Below, in pieces: positions 44,215 to 53,873 of a DNA stretch of 64,000 nt. Source of the DNA: CAUZIZ01 sp965222655. GTDB taxonomy: Bacteria > Acidobacteriota > UBA6911 > RPQK01 > JAJDTT01. Numbering within the stretch: the first letter of the stretch is position 1; each line of letters opens with the position of its first letter. A program made the translations under genes and the position numbers. Under the pieces are notes generated by a model that saw only the letters and a list, made by a program, of their open reading frames with translations, had not been told where the DNA came from and made no database searches. Location: NCBI GenBank assembly GCA_965222655.1, contig CBDCUP010000022.1, positions 124,001-188,000 of the forward strand. The letters run 5' to 3'.

Positions 44215-44985
44215 TTAGAATATCTTAGAGAGCACCCCGCCGTCAACGACAAGAACCTCTCCGGTGATGTAACTTCCCGCTTCACTGGCCAGCAACAGGG
44301 CGGGCCCGACCAGCTCATCGGGCTGTCCCCAGCGCCCCAGCGCAGTCCCTTTCGCGAACGTCTGCTTCTGTGCGTCCGTAAGGAGAAGACCGGGCATATC
44401 TGTTGCAAAGGGTCCTGGTGCAATGCAGTTCACGGTGATGTTGTCGGCACCGACATCCAGGGCACTGGCTTTCGCCAGGCCGTGCAAGGCGAACTTGGTG
44501 ACGGAATATGAATCCCGTTCGGCCTTGGAGGCCAATCCCATGACGGACGAGATGTGTATGACACGTCCCCACTTGCGCTCCCTCATCTGTGGAATCAGGG
44601 CACGGCTCAAGGCCATGCAGGAAGTCAAGTTGAGCTCGACGATCTGGTCCCAGACCTGGTCTGTGATGGCGTCGATGGCCTGAGGCAGATTGGTCCCAGC
44701 ATTGTTCACCAGGATATCGACTTTGCCCATCGCCTCCAGGGCCCACTCGGCCAGACGGTCGGCTTCACCACGCTGGCTCATGTCGGCCACCAGATGGTGA
44801 CAATGCGCCTCGGTTCCCTCGACGATTTCAGCGGCTGCGCGACGAAGCTCGTCCTCATGGCGGCTGCAGATTGCAACATCGGCTCCTGCCTGGGCAAAAC
44901 CCCGAGCCATGGCCCTACCCAGCCCCTTGCTTCCACCCGTCACCAGCGCTGAGCGCCCGGTCAAATCAAAAATTGTGCCCTTCAT
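44215..44985 (-). CDS. SDR-family oxidoreductase
   Basis: A 256-aa short-chain dehydrogenase. TGGSKGLGRAMA is the NAD(P)-binding glycine motif, NNAGT follows near 90, and the catalytic Ser and YxxxK are in ISSVMG and SYSVTKFAL. GEVLVVDGG is the standard C-terminus. It resembles gluconate 5-dehydrogenase and 3-oxoacyl-ACP reductase relatives; the substrate is uncertain. ATG 44985 follows AAGGGAAGG. The frame is open further upstream to 45141, but those residues are not SDR-like. Confidence 0.88.
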   Translation of the reverse strand: MKGTIFDLTGRSALVTGGSKGLGRAMARGFAQAGADVAICSRHEDELRRAAAEIVEGTEAHCHHLVADMSQRGEADRLAEWALEAMGKVDILVNNAGTNLPQAIDAITDQVWDQIVELNLTSCMALSRALIPQMRERKWGRVIHISSVMGLASKAERDSYSVTKFALHGLAKASALDVGADNITVNCIAPGPFATDMPGLLLTDAQKQTFAKGTALGRWGQPDELVGPALLLASEAGSYITGEVLVVDGGVLSKIF

Positions 44986-45229
44986 CTGACCTTCCCTTCG
45001 ATGAATCGGAGTTGGCCCTTCACTTGCCAAGGGGCACCGCGACAGGGGTAAGAGATCCCCGACTGAGCCCGAATCGCCGGCCTCATGCGTGATTGAAGAG
45101 ACCAGGCAAGGAATATAGACTGCGACGCGCAGGCCAATCAACCATGCCGACGCTAGAGGATATCTCTAATAACCGGATCCGTGAAGGAGTTCCCCACGAA
45201 AAACTATCAACAAGCGGTCGGGAGAGCTA

Positions 45230-46153
45230 GTGCATCAGCAGAAAAGCGCCTATCTACACGCCGTGGCGGCGGTTCTGATGTGGTCGACGGTTGCCTCGGC
45301 CTTCAAGCTCAGCCTGCGCCACCTGGACTATCTTCATCTGCTTCTCTTTTCATCGGGCACTGCTTTCATCACGCTGTGGGTCATTCTGGCGTTCCAGGGG
45401 AGGCTTCCAGTGCTCCTCACCTACTCGAAACGCCAGTATCTGTATTCCGCGATTCTGGGTTTCTTGAACCCCTTTCTCTACTACATCGTCTTGTTCAAAG
45501 CCTACTCCCTGCTCCCCGCTCAGGAGGCCCTGTCGCTGAACTACACCTGGCCACTTGTCCTGGCCCTGCTGTCGGCACTACTCTTGAAGCAGAAGCTGAC
45601 CCTGGGCAGTCTCGCGACACTTCTGGTCAGCTTCCTGGGTGTCGTCGTTATCGGGACCCGGGGAGATCCGGCATCCTTGAGCTTCTCCGATCCCTATGGC
45701 GCCTCCCTGGCGCTCGGCTCCTCGCTGATCTGGGCATCGTTCTGGATCTTCAACCTCAAAGACGAGAGGGAAGAGGTGGCCAAGCTCTTCATCAGCTTCG
45801 GCTTTGGATTCCTGTACGTGTTGGTGCTGCTGGGATTCGGAAGAGGAATCGAGTTCCCTTCCCTACCGGGCCTGGGAGGAGCGATCTACTCCGGACTCTT
45901 CGAAATGGGCTTGACCTTCGTTGTCTGGCTTCGAGCTCTACGGCTGTCGGATTCCGCCGCTCGTGTCAGTAACCTGGTGTTCCTCTCACCCTTCATCTCC
46001 TTGTTCCTGATTCAGCTGATCGTAGGAGAAAGGATCCTAGCTTCGACCCTTGTCGGACTTTCGCTGATCGTCGCCGGAATTCTAGCTCAAGAACACCTGA
46101 CTAGAATCCGCCGTTCTGGTTCGTCAGGCGAGCCCGAGAAGAAGCGAGCTTAG
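45230..46153 (+). CDS. EamA/DMT-family membrane transporter
   Basis: A 307-aa inner-membrane protein with about ten transmembrane helices in two EamA repeats. HAVAAVLMWSTVASAFKLSL starts the first, and a second begins around DPYGASLALGSSLIWASFWI. NYTWPLVLALLSALLLKQKL matches the family's fourth to fifth helix region. Such transporters move amino acids, nucleobases or other small metabolites; the substrate is unknown. The GTG start at 45230 is preceded by GGGAGAG. It is divergent from the SDR gene. Confidence 0.85.
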   Translation: MHQQKSAYLHAVAAVLMWSTVASAFKLSLRHLDYLHLLLFSSGTAFITLWVILAFQGRLPVLLTYSKRQYLYSAILGFLNPFLYYIVLFKAYSLLPAQEALSLNYTWPLVLALLSALLLKQKLTLGSLATLLVSFLGVVVIGTRGDPASLSFSDPYGASLALGSSLIWASFWIFNLKDEREEVAKLFISFGFGFLYVLVLLGFGRGIEFPSLPGLGGAIYSGLFEMGLTFVVWLRALRLSDSAARVSNLVFLSPFISLFLIQLIVGERILASTLVGLSLIVAGILAQEHLTRIRRSGSSGEPEKKRA

Positions 46154-46433
46154 TCTTGCTCCCAGGGGCGCTGGCTCCATTCGAGAAAGAAACTTGGATC
46201 GAGGATAGGGCAGATTGTGCTGTTGTCCGACTCTCTCCTCAGAATTTTGGTTCATATTGCTGACCAGTCAAGTCGTTCGCGGCTCTGCCGGACTAGACTT
46301 CGTCATGCTGGCGGCTTACCCGTGCACAGCACTGTTTGCTCTTACATCAATAGAGGCCTTCCTCAGCAACGTGCGACGTTCAGACGTTCAGACGTGCGAC
46401 GAATTCTTTCAAGTTTCAGCCCAGGGTCCGCGC

Positions 46434-47231
46434 CTACCATCGCCCGGGTCGTCCCATGTTAACCGTGAACCCCACCAGGAACTGGTAATCCCGCGTGCCC
46501 TGGGAGAATCCGTGCTCGTAGACGCCTAGATCGAATACCCAATCGGGACGCGCTCGATAGCTCAAGCCTTGACCCAACGAAACCGAGCCTGAATCGAGAG
46601 TCGTATCCTGGTACATCACACCCACGAACGGAGACAACCGGGAGAGAGCGCCAGAGGTCCCCAGTGTGCGAGCAAAATCTGCCGCAACGAAGTAGTCATG
46701 TGCCGGATTCGTGGGGGAGGAGTTGGTCGCCGAGCTCCATCCCGCGTTCACGGCGGCGCCATTCTGTCCGAACCCGAAGGCAGCGATTCCGGTTGCCCCG
46801 AGTCTCGCCCCTTCGTCCCCGCGCAGCAGAAAGGTGGCCGTTGGTGCTACGGCGAAAGCAACGGGTCCACTCGAGTAGACCGGCCGTCGCAGAATGACAC
46901 CGATCCGATCCCCGAACTCGGTCATTCGATCCGGCCCCATTCCAACGCTGGAGACGGCATCGAAGGCCAAGCCAAACTCGGCCTGGTGGAGCAAGCCGGC
47001 GCTACTGTTGGGCGTATACTTCAGCAATACCGGCAGAGCAAAGAAACCGCTCCAGGAGGCCGTGCCCATCTCCAGCTCCATGGTGCCGGGGGCAGCGGTC
47101 GAGGCATCGGAAGTAAAGGTCGGGCGCTGCGGAGTCGCCGACTGGGAGCCACCGGACTGGGCCACAGCCGCCGACCCCGACAAGAACCAGGTAGAAAGCA
47201 GCAGGGCTGCCCAGGAAGTCGTTGTTTTCAT
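46434..47231 (-). CDS. Putative outer-membrane beta-barrel protein
   Basis: A 265-aa exported protein with a signal peptide (about 1-25, ending AVAQSG). The rest alternates short hydrophobic strands with Gly/Ser turns (FGLAFDAVSSVGMGPDR, GVILRRPVYSSGPVAFAVAP, VFDLGVYEHGFSQG) and ends in a barrel-like YQFLVGFTVNMG segment. It is similar in style to transporter-like outer-membrane proteins of Acidobacteria and Proteobacteria. ATG 47231 is preferred to 47273 because the signal peptide begins there. Ligand unknown. Confidence 0.65.
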   Translation of the reverse strand: MKTTTSWAALLLSTWFLSGSAAVAQSGGSQSATPQRPTFTSDASTAAPGTMELEMGTASWSGFFALPVLLKYTPNSSAGLLHQAEFGLAFDAVSSVGMGPDRMTEFGDRIGVILRRPVYSSGPVAFAVAPTATFLLRGDEGARLGATGIAAFGFGQNGAAVNAGWSSATNSSPTNPAHDYFVAADFARTLGTSGALSRLSPFVGVMYQDTTLDSGSVSLGQGLSYRARPDWVFDLGVYEHGFSQGTRDYQFLVGFTVNMGRPGRW

Positions 47232-47296
47232 CTCTTCGCCGAAGGACATTCTACTGGAAAAATGCAAACCCACCTCAAGAAACGGTAGTGGTTGAC

Positions 47297-47373
47297 CGTG
47301 GCGGTGGCTTCCAAGCCGCCGTGCGTCGAGCTAGGCTCGACCGCTTTACTTCGGCCTGGAGGCCAAACCCACG
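47297..47373 (+). repeat. Repeat D copy 3
   Basis: Outer arms CGTGG and CCACG with GGCGG..GGCTTCCAAGCCGCC and TCGAGC-TAG-GCTCGA inside. It is closest to copy 2 (37639-37715). Lies between two divergently transcribed genes. Confidence 0.7.
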
Positions 47374-47468
47374 TCCGAGTGGCTGACTCATTTCTTGACG
47401 CATCTTAGCCGCCAGAGTAGGCTTCTCAACGCTTCCCCAGTGCGTGGTTGAAGCAGAGGAGAATCAGG

Positions 47469-48536
47469 ATGAAAACTTTCGAGATTCTGGTCCTTCCGGG
47501 AGACGGGATCGGCGTTGAGGTTACGGAGCAGGCCGTTCGGGTACTGGAAACGGTCCAAGAGCTGGATGCTTCCTTCAAGCTAGCGCTCGAGATGCTTCCA
47601 TGGAGCACCGACTACTACATGGAGCATGGCCACACGGTACCGGACAACTACCTGGACACGCTCCGTGGTGCGGATGCCATTTTTCTCGGTGCCCTGGGCG
47701 ATCCGGATCGAGTACCCGATCACATCACCTTGAAGCCGTTGATCAATATTCGCCAGGCGTTCGACCAGTATGCATGTGTCCGGCCGGCCCGGCTGTTCCC
47801 TGGAGTCCGAACGCCCCTGGCCGACAAGGGCCCCTCTGACATCGACATCCTGGTTGTCAGGGAGAACTCCGAGGGCGAGTACGTAGACAACGGTGGCAGA
47901 TTCAAGGTGGGGACCGAGGATGAGTTCGCCGTCCAGAGCGCTCTCCACACCCGGAAGGGGATCGAGCGAGTCCTGCGCTTCGGATTCGACCTGGCTCGTG
48001 AACGGCGCAACCACCTGACGATGATTACCAAGTCCAATGCGCAACGCTATGCCTATGTCCTTTGGGACTCAGTTCTGGATGGATTGAAGGGCGAGTATAC
48101 CGATGTCGAAATCGACAAGCTTCACGTCGACGCCGCCGTGATGAACTTCGTGCGTTGGCCGGAGCGGTTCGACGTCGTGGTCGCCTCGAATCTCTTCGGA
48201 GATATCCTGACGGATCTGTCCGGTATCCTGGCGGGCGGCCTGGGCCTATCGCCCAGCGCCAACATCAACCCGGAGCGAAGCTTCCCTTCCATGTTTGAGC
48301 CAGTGCACGGGTCGGCGCCCGACATTGCGGGCAAAGGAATCGCCAATCCAACTGCAGCCATCCTGAGCGCTGCCAACATGTTGCAGTGGCTAGGGTTGTC
48401 GCAGCCGGCGGCCCGGATCCACACTGCTGTCGAGGCAACCTTCGCTCAGGGATCCACGACTGCCGACCTGGGGGGCGAACTGGGCACAGCAGCATTCACC
48501 GACCGGATTATCGGAAACCTGTCCCTCGATCCGTAG
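47469..48536 (+). CDS. Isocitrate/isopropylmalate-type dehydrogenase (tartrate/D-malate dehydrogenase-like)
   Basis: A 355-aa NAD(P)-dependent beta-decarboxylating dehydrogenase that oxidises a 2-hydroxy acid and releases CO2. LPGDGIGVEVTEQAVRVLE starts the fold; VRENSEGEYVDNGG, TKSNAQRYAYVLWDSV and NLFGDILTDLSGILAGGLG hold substrate and metal residues; FEPVHGSAPDIAGKGIANP binds the coenzyme. SEGEYVDNGG fits tartrate/D-malate dehydrogenases better than LeuB. No leuC or leuD is adjacent. ATG 47469 follows GAGGAG. Confidence 0.88.
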   Translation: MKTFEILVLPGDGIGVEVTEQAVRVLETVQELDASFKLALEMLPWSTDYYMEHGHTVPDNYLDTLRGADAIFLGALGDPDRVPDHITLKPLINIRQAFDQYACVRPARLFPGVRTPLADKGPSDIDILVVRENSEGEYVDNGGRFKVGTEDEFAVQSALHTRKGIERVLRFGFDLARERRNHLTMITKSNAQRYAYVLWDSVLDGLKGEYTDVEIDKLHVDAAVMNFVRWPERFDVVVASNLFGDILTDLSGILAGGLGLSPSANINPERSFPSMFEPVHGSAPDIAGKGIANPTAAILSAANMLQWLGLSQPAARIHTAVEATFAQGSTTADLGGELGTAAFTDRIIGNLSLDP

Positions 48537-48545
48537 GAAAGGTGC

Positions 48546-50797
48546 CTATCGGGTGCCGTCGTCGGACACACCAAGGTGGACGGGTTGTGAGAAGGCACCG
48601 TTTCCGGCCGAGTCCCAGACCGCAAATCGGACCCATTTCGCCTTCGAGCGATCGAACGGGATCCGGAATTGTTGGCGGCCGAACGGGGGCTGATCGGTGG
48701 CCGAACTCACCTTCCGGTAGGCTCTCTTGCCATCGCCCCACACGACTTCGGCAAACTCCAGCGGAAACGTCCACTCCACTTCGGCCACCACCACCACCTC
48801 CGACTCCACTCTCTCGACTGATACGTCGTGCAGCAGCACTTCTCCGGTGGTGACGAAAAACTCCCCAGCCCGCAAAGCCTCGGTTACTGCAGCCCAGCCT
48901 GCGTCAAAGTTCGGCAGCCGATCCAGCTTGACGTAGTTGACCGAAGTTTCTCCGTAGATCTCATCCTCGGGGTACTTGGTATAGGTGTCACCCTCCGCCA
49001 CCAGATACTTGGGACCGGTCCAGTTGTTCATGTCATCCAACGTCTCAAAGCAGCGGGTCTCGCAGAGACGCTGCTCCGATAGATCTACGGGAAAGGACTT
49101 GAAAGCGCCTCCCAGATAGTGCCGGCTCAGGAAAACGTCGGAATCTCTAATCGCGTCCGGGTAGCCGGTAGAGCCTTTGGTACGCGGATGCGCTTGCCAC
49201 ACCAGGCCATCCTCTCGGCTCAAGAGTCCCAGGAAGTCTGAGGGCGAACCGGTATGGTAGACCTGCCCATGGGCAGGTCTGTCTCTAGAAAGCCTTGACC
49301 CTCGAGCCGCACCTTGGTCCAGTAGACGGGTCGAGGGAACAGCAGCGTGTAGTGTCCACCCAGATGAACATTCGCCTCTTCCCCCGGCAGGATCAAGAAG
49401 TCCAGATCGGAATGGCGGCGGCAAGACTCGAAGTAGTTCTTCAGGTCCTGAAACCGCAGTGGCCCGGAGTCGTCAGAGTGACCGTCCCCATGGAAATCAG
49501 ACATCACGGCGATGTTGATCCCCAGTGCCCGGAAAGCAGGGACCCAGGGAGGCTGTAGATCGAAGGTGCCTGCGTCGGTCAGAGCCTCGGCGAAGTGGGT
49601 ATGGTAGTGGCTGACCATGACCTGATAGCCAGGCAGCGGCTTGTAGTGATCCTGGTGTGTAAACTCAAGCACGGCTTCCCTGGTGGGCTCCGGCTTCGAA
49701 GGGCTCAGGTAGAAGTAGACCGCCATCCGCTGCTCGGTTCCGGGAGGTGCGTTGTAGAGGGCAAAGTTTCCCTCGGCGAAATGCCTGGACTGTCTCACGC
49801 GCCGCTCCCAGAGTTGATCCGAAACGCCGTAGGGGCGGAACATCTCTTCGCGGTCGCCATGGCGAACTCCTACTGAAAACGAACTTTCATCGTCCTTTCG
49901 ATACCAGACGTAGCCCAGATTGATTTCCACCTCTCGGGCCCAAAAGAACTTGTGAGGTGGAGGAAAGACCGCCAGGGAGCCGGCGTTCCCGGAAACGATT
50001 GCCAACCGGTTGCGCGCTCGCAAGGCTACGGGTCCATCGTTCAGCGTCCCCCCGAACTCGTATTTCTGCCACTCACCGCTGGTGTCCTTCCACACCACGC
50101 GTGGGGAGCGTGCTTTGGCGAACCCCTTCAGGCCCGCGCTGTATTTGTAGGCGACAGATAGCTCTTGGGTTCTAGCGATAGCCTCCTGTCGAACCAGACT
50201 TGTTCCCCGATAAACAGTGAACTGGAGACGGCCGGAAAAGGAGCCCATCGTCAGGCCGTCAAACGACACTTCGAGTCGGCTTCCGTTGGTCTCGACCCAG
50301 CACTTTTGCACTTTGTATTGGGCACTGCTGTGCGTCACCTCGCTGGCCCGGCGAGGAAGGTCCGGATTGGTCTTGGCCAGGCCCGGGATCGTCAGCGGTG
50401 AATCCCAGAAAACGTTCCACTTCTCCCTCTCCAATAACTCGGGTGTCAGCTCGACGCCAAGCTGTCGCAGCGGATTGAGCTGCTGCTCAGAAATGCGACG
50501 GCGCCCGCTGCTCAGGTTGAACTCCGGCTTCAGGTTCTCGCCCAATACCTGCCAGTCGCCCTGCTCCGGGCGGACCGCCAACTCGTATACGAGAGGGGCC
50601 TGGTCTTCCAGAGTCAGCTGCATCCGCAGCTCCGAGCCTTTGGCGCCCTCCCAGGTCAGCGTCAGAAAATCCTCGTCCGAGCTGGCAACCAAACCAGACT
50701 GCGGAGTGTATTTCGACAAGTCGCAGACCAGAGGTGCAGCTGGCGCGAAGACTCCGGTCAGGAAAGCAATCATGGAAGAAAGGAGAATGGCTGTCAT
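48546..50797 (-). pseudogene. PHP-like/DUF3604-like metal-dependent hydrolase, frameshifted
   Basis: Two overlapping frames encode one protein. 49220-50797 gives a signal peptide, a long beta-rich region and a PHP-like start (SHYHTHFAEALTD, SDFHGDGHSDDSG, ILPGEEANVHLGGHYTLLFP). The second frame (48546 to about 49275) continues with GLVWQAHPRTKGSTGYPD and SRHYLGGAF to a C-terminal sandwich. Joining needs one extra base near 49265-49280, inside a perfect 22-bp palindrome (49259-49280). The gene is thus broken by a one-base deletion, is a sequencing error, or uses frameshifting. The intact protein would be about 750 aa and secreted. Start ATG 50797 is chosen for the signal peptide. Confidence 0.75.
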
Positions 50798-50899
50798 GCA
50801 CCCATGATAGGTGCTGGGCAGCCTGCCTTTCAATGATGGTCGCCAAGGCGCTATGCTAGTGTCAGGCGAACTCAGCTCACCACTAACCGAGGAGGAAGC

Positions 50900-51151
50900 A
50901 TGGCTTGGGATGAGGAGGGCGATAGCACCCAGTACAAGGTCGTCATCAACCATGAAGAACAGTATTCGATCTGGCCCTTGGAGCGAGAAAACCCGAAAGG
51001 CTGGAAAAGCGTCGGAAAAGAAGGCAGCAAGAAGGAGTGCCTGGACTACATCGAAGAAGTCTGGACCGACATGAGGCCTTTGAGCCTGAGGAAGAGGATG
51101 GAGACCCTGCAGAAAATGGAAAAGAAAGTGCAGAGGGACGCCGGGGACTGA
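50900..51151 (+). CDS. MbtH-family protein (orphan)
   Basis: An 83-aa protein with the full MbtH signature: NHEEQYSIWP, GWKSVGKEGSKKECLDYIEE and VWTDMRPLSLRK, including the three invariant Trp. MbtH-like proteins bind and activate adenylation domains of nonribosomal peptide synthetases. None is encoded in this window, so its partner is elsewhere or it was left behind. GAGGAGG precedes the ATG. The neighbours (a sugar isomerase gene and the frameshifted hydrolase) have no obvious link to peptide synthesis. Confidence 0.93.
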   Translation: MAWDEEGDSTQYKVVINHEEQYSIWPLERENPKGWKSVGKEGSKKECLDYIEEVWTDMRPLSLRKRMETLQKMEKKVQRDAGD

Positions 51152-51210
51152 CCTGAAACTTCGAAGTGAAGACCCTTCGCACTTCGGCAATCGCACTTCG
51201 CACTTGCCCC

Positions 51211-51269
51211 AGAGTTTCTTTCTCGAATGGGGCCAGGGCGGCTGGGGGCGAGACCAACCCGAAACACCA
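51211..51269 (+). repeat. Repeat C copy 4
   Basis: AGAGTTTCTTTCTCGAATGG to CCCGAAACACC; the final GAAACTTC is partly lost. It is preceded by a run of CGCACTTCG-like units (51177-51204). Confidence 0.6.
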
Positions 51270-51297
51270 ACGACAGGTCGCGGCTTGACGAACCACA

Positions 51298-52134
51298 ATG
51301 ATCCTGGGATTGGTTAGTAACTGCTGGCGCCAGCAACTGGTCGAAGGCGTTTCTCTGGAGAAACTGATTTCCCGGGCCGCTGAGAGTGGCTATCGGGCGA
51401 TCGAGCTTCGGCAGACCTGCTTGGGCCGATTCGAAGATCCCCAGACCTTCCTGCCCAGAAGCGAAGCGCTGCGCCATCTTCCGCAAGCCTTCCCCGCGCT
51501 GCGCTTTGACCTGGCGATTGCGTTTCCCTTTCTGGATCCGGTCAACCCTGGCTCCCCGGATCCGCTCTTCGTGGCCGGCGTCGAAGCAGCTGTGGCCCTT
51601 TCGGGCAGTTTTGATCCCCACCTTCGTCTGGTCGATCTCGATACCACCGACGAGCAACTGGCATCTGTCCCCCTGCCTGATCTGGCCGCCAGACTGGCCA
51701 CATTGGCTCGAAGCCTTATTCGGGTGGGAGGCCTGCTCTCGCTCGAGCACGCCCGGCAGCCCTGGGGTGTGTTCCAGACCCTTGTCCTGGAAGCACGCCG
51801 GCTCCTGGATGAGGACGCCCCGGGCCTCAAGATCTGCTACGACCCTGCCAATCTGCTGGCTGCCAGCGACTCACCTGAGCCTACCCAGGTGGTTCAGGGG
51901 CTTACCCCCGAATCTCTCTCAATGCTGCACCTGAAACAGTTTCGAGGCGATGAATTCCAAGAGCAAGTGGGACCGGGCGAGATCGACTGGCGCAGCCAGA
52001 TCTCTGTACTGAAGTCCCACGGATACACGGGTCCAGCGCTGTTCGAGATCGATGCCCACCCTCGGATCTGGGAGCATCTCGATCAGAGTAGAACCTACCT
52101 GGAGGAGCTTGGCGCCTCGTTTGACCCGGATTAA
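51298..52134 (+). CDS. Sugar phosphate isomerase/epimerase family (AP-endonuclease-2 barrel) protein
   Basis: A 278-aa TIM-barrel protein of the xylose isomerase-like superfamily. GLVSNCWRQ opens the first strand; SRAAESGYRAIELRQTCLG follows as in the family; SLEHARQPWG, CYDPANLLAASD, LHLKQFRGDEF and PALFEIDAHPR carry the acidic and His metal ligands expected for an epimerase or isomerase. No signal peptide. The actual sugar or polyol substrate is unknown. It begins with ATG 51298 just after a repeat C copy. Confidence 0.78.
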   Translation: MILGLVSNCWRQQLVEGVSLEKLISRAAESGYRAIELRQTCLGRFEDPQTFLPRSEALRHLPQAFPALRFDLAIAFPFLDPVNPGSPDPLFVAGVEAAVALSGSFDPHLRLVDLDTTDEQLASVPLPDLAARLATLARSLIRVGGLLSLEHARQPWGVFQTLVLEARRLLDEDAPGLKICYDPANLLAASDSPEPTQVVQGLTPESLSMLHLKQFRGDEFQEQVGPGEIDWRSQISVLKSHGYTGPALFEIDAHPRIWEHLDQSRTYLEELGASFDPD

Positions 52135-52313
52135 TCAAGCCTGGGTACGGCTTGATCAGGCCTCGTGACCCGGCTTGATCAGACCTGGGTACTCTCGTGC
52201 ATCTCTGGGGCGAGCCTATTCCCAAGGGACTCCAGAACGACTACGATAGCCGGAGCGGCGAAAGTCGCTTTTACGGGAAGCAACGACAGCAGACTACAGC
52301 GGAGGCTTGAATC
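52135..52313. repeat. Short direct repeats GGCTTGATCAG
   Basis: 52136-52196 carries GGCTTGATCAGGCCT and GGCTTGATCAGACCT plus two copies of CCTGGGTAC. No gene. The remainder is the leader of the interrupted lipoprotein gene. Confidence 0.55.
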
Positions 52314-53074
52314 ATGACAAAGAACACGCTCGGGCTGGCGGTACTGATGTCGATCTCCTTACTGGCAGGTTGCAGCGGAACGGAAAGCGCGGATACCAGT
52401 AGTTCTGCACCTGAAAGGCGCGAGGAGCTTCCATCCGACTTTTCGGGCCTGATGGACGCCTATATTGCCACCTTCGAAAATCTGAACGAGAAACTTGAGG
52501 TTCATCCGGTAAATGGGGAGGTGCCGCCAGTCAAAGGCAGGCCGCGGAAACTGCCGCACTATGCAAACCGTGGAAAAACAAGTAGTTCTGGAGGAGAACT
52601 GGCAAGTGCTCGCAGTTGTTTTTCCACCGTTCGCACAGCGCTTGGAAAACTCCGTATCACGGGCTTGCTGGCCCAGTTCGATATCGCTCGGAGTTTTCCA
52701 CAGTTCCCACGGCCCCTGCTACTGCAGCCGACTATATTGACAAGCGAACGGGGAACCAGATTTGGGATCCGGAAAGCGCCGAACCACGTTCCACCTCCCC
52801 ATTTACCGGATGACCCAAACTTGAGGGTCTCAAGGACGAGTCGGACGCAAAGTCGGTGGGTCCTGCTCTGCAGAGCCAGCTAACCAGGTTGCAGGAAATC
52901 CAAACCAAGTTCGACACCATCCCGCCGGTCCAGAGTCCCGAAGCCACAGAGAAAAGCATGGCCCTGATGGCAGCCATGAACAAATTCAACGCGACCGTGC
53001 AAAAGATGATGCAGAATCCGGCCTTCGCTCAGTCTTTGCAGGAGGCCATGCAGCAGGCGGCCGGAGAACAATAG
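52314..53074 (+). pseudogene. Small lipoprotein gene interrupted by MITE F copy 2
   Basis: The 5' part encodes a lipoprotein signal (SISLLAGCSG, lipobox LAGC with Cys near 20) and reads into the MITE at 52499. The 3' part resumes after 52816. Deleting 52499-52824 (element plus one 8-bp duplication, 326 bp) on paper gives NLNEKLEGLKDESDAKSVG and a continuous 144-aa frame ending in a helical QxxxQ-rich tail (LTRLQEIQTKFD, QKMMQNPAFAQSLQEAMQQA). The pre-insertion gene encoded a small helical lipoprotein of unknown role. The insertion shifts frame, so only a hybrid of about 189 aa could be made now. Confidence 0.85.
52499..52816 (+). mobile_element. MITE F copy 2, 318 bp, with 8-bp AAACTTGA duplication
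   Basis: Ends GGTTCATCCGGTAAATGGGG and, inverted, GGGTCATCCGGTAAATGGGG. AAACTTGA is duplicated at 52491-52498 and 52817-52824. About 98% identical to copy 1 at 12099-12417 in opposite orientation (four substitutions and one indel by eye). No transposase gene inside. Both copies having 8-bp duplications and nearly equal sequence points to recent movement by a transposase encoded elsewhere. Confidence 0.92.
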
Positions 53075-53146
53075 GGCCGGCGAAGGCTCAATCGAGCCTC
53101 ACGCCAGCCCTCTATCCGTTAATTGGAGAACCTCTCGTTGCGCCTT

Positions 53147-53662
53147 CTAGTTGGCCCTTCGGAGCTGGCCCCGAATCTCACCGGGTCCGAAGACATCCGA
53201 GTGCACGTTGCCATAGGCCGCTCGCCGACCTATGGCTCGCATCAGCTTTCCGAGCTCGCCGGCTGAGATTCCCTGACCTGCGGGACCGATCACATTATCC
53301 GCTGTAAAGGTGCCGGACACCTCTCCTGATACAGGGCATCCCGGTAAGCCCGCAGGCGCGTTATCCCTATTCGAACACAGGAAAACCGAGACTCCGCCAT
53401 TGGCGCCCTTCTGGCCGAAGTGAATGTGGGCTTGCGAGACCACGCCCACCATGTCCTGATAGCTGAGCGTGTACTGAGCCTCGGTCCCAGCGTCATTCAT
53501 TTCCACCGTACAAGTCCCCCGTCCTGTGCTGGAGACTGCCGGCACCTCTTCCAGCCCGCGCAGGTACGCGTTCCACTTGCCCTGACCCAAGGCGTCCGGG
53601 GCACTGGCCATGGCGATCGAGACGACAACTAGAATGAAAGCGACAACAGACATCTTTTTCAT
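53147..53662 (-). CDS. Secreted CHRD-domain protein
   Basis: A 171-aa exported protein with a signal peptide (about 1-28). The mature part is a CHRD (chordin-type) domain: WNAYLRGLEEVPAVSSTGRG, LSYQDMVGVVSQAHIHFGQ, SGTFTADNVIGP and YGNVHSDVFGPGEIRGQL, all typical. CHRD domains occur in extracellular proteins of unclear function in bacteria, often as solitary secreted units. ATG 53662 (MKKMSVVAFILV) is chosen for the signal peptide. It stands alone, divergent from the next cluster. Confidence 0.88.
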   Translation of the reverse strand: MKKMSVVAFILVVVSIAMASAPDALGQGKWNAYLRGLEEVPAVSSTGRGTCTVEMNDAGTEAQYTLSYQDMVGVVSQAHIHFGQKGANGGVSVFLCSNRDNAPAGLPGCPVSGEVSGTFTADNVIGPAGQGISAGELGKLMRAIGRRAAYGNVHSDVFGPGEIRGQLRRAN

Positions 53663-53873
53663 CTTTTTCCTCTCAGTGTTTCTGGCCTGGGTTGCCTCAA
53701 CGGCAAGAAGACTACAACAGAAAACAGAGTTCTCCACTACTTTCTGTCGGAAGCTAACGGCCACCGCAGGGCCTAGCTTGTTCGGTCTGGGCCCATCCTT
53801 TTCGCCCCAACCCCTTGAATCGGTCAGACGAGTGGGCTAGCCTGTTCTTCGCAAGTACGGGAGGAGAGCATGA

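Noticed and set aside
46215..46529. 104-codon plus-strand frame downstream of the EamA transporter
   Set aside because: It overlaps the barrel protein gene on the other strand and shows no coding signature; the region contains a short GTTCAGACGT palindrome instead.
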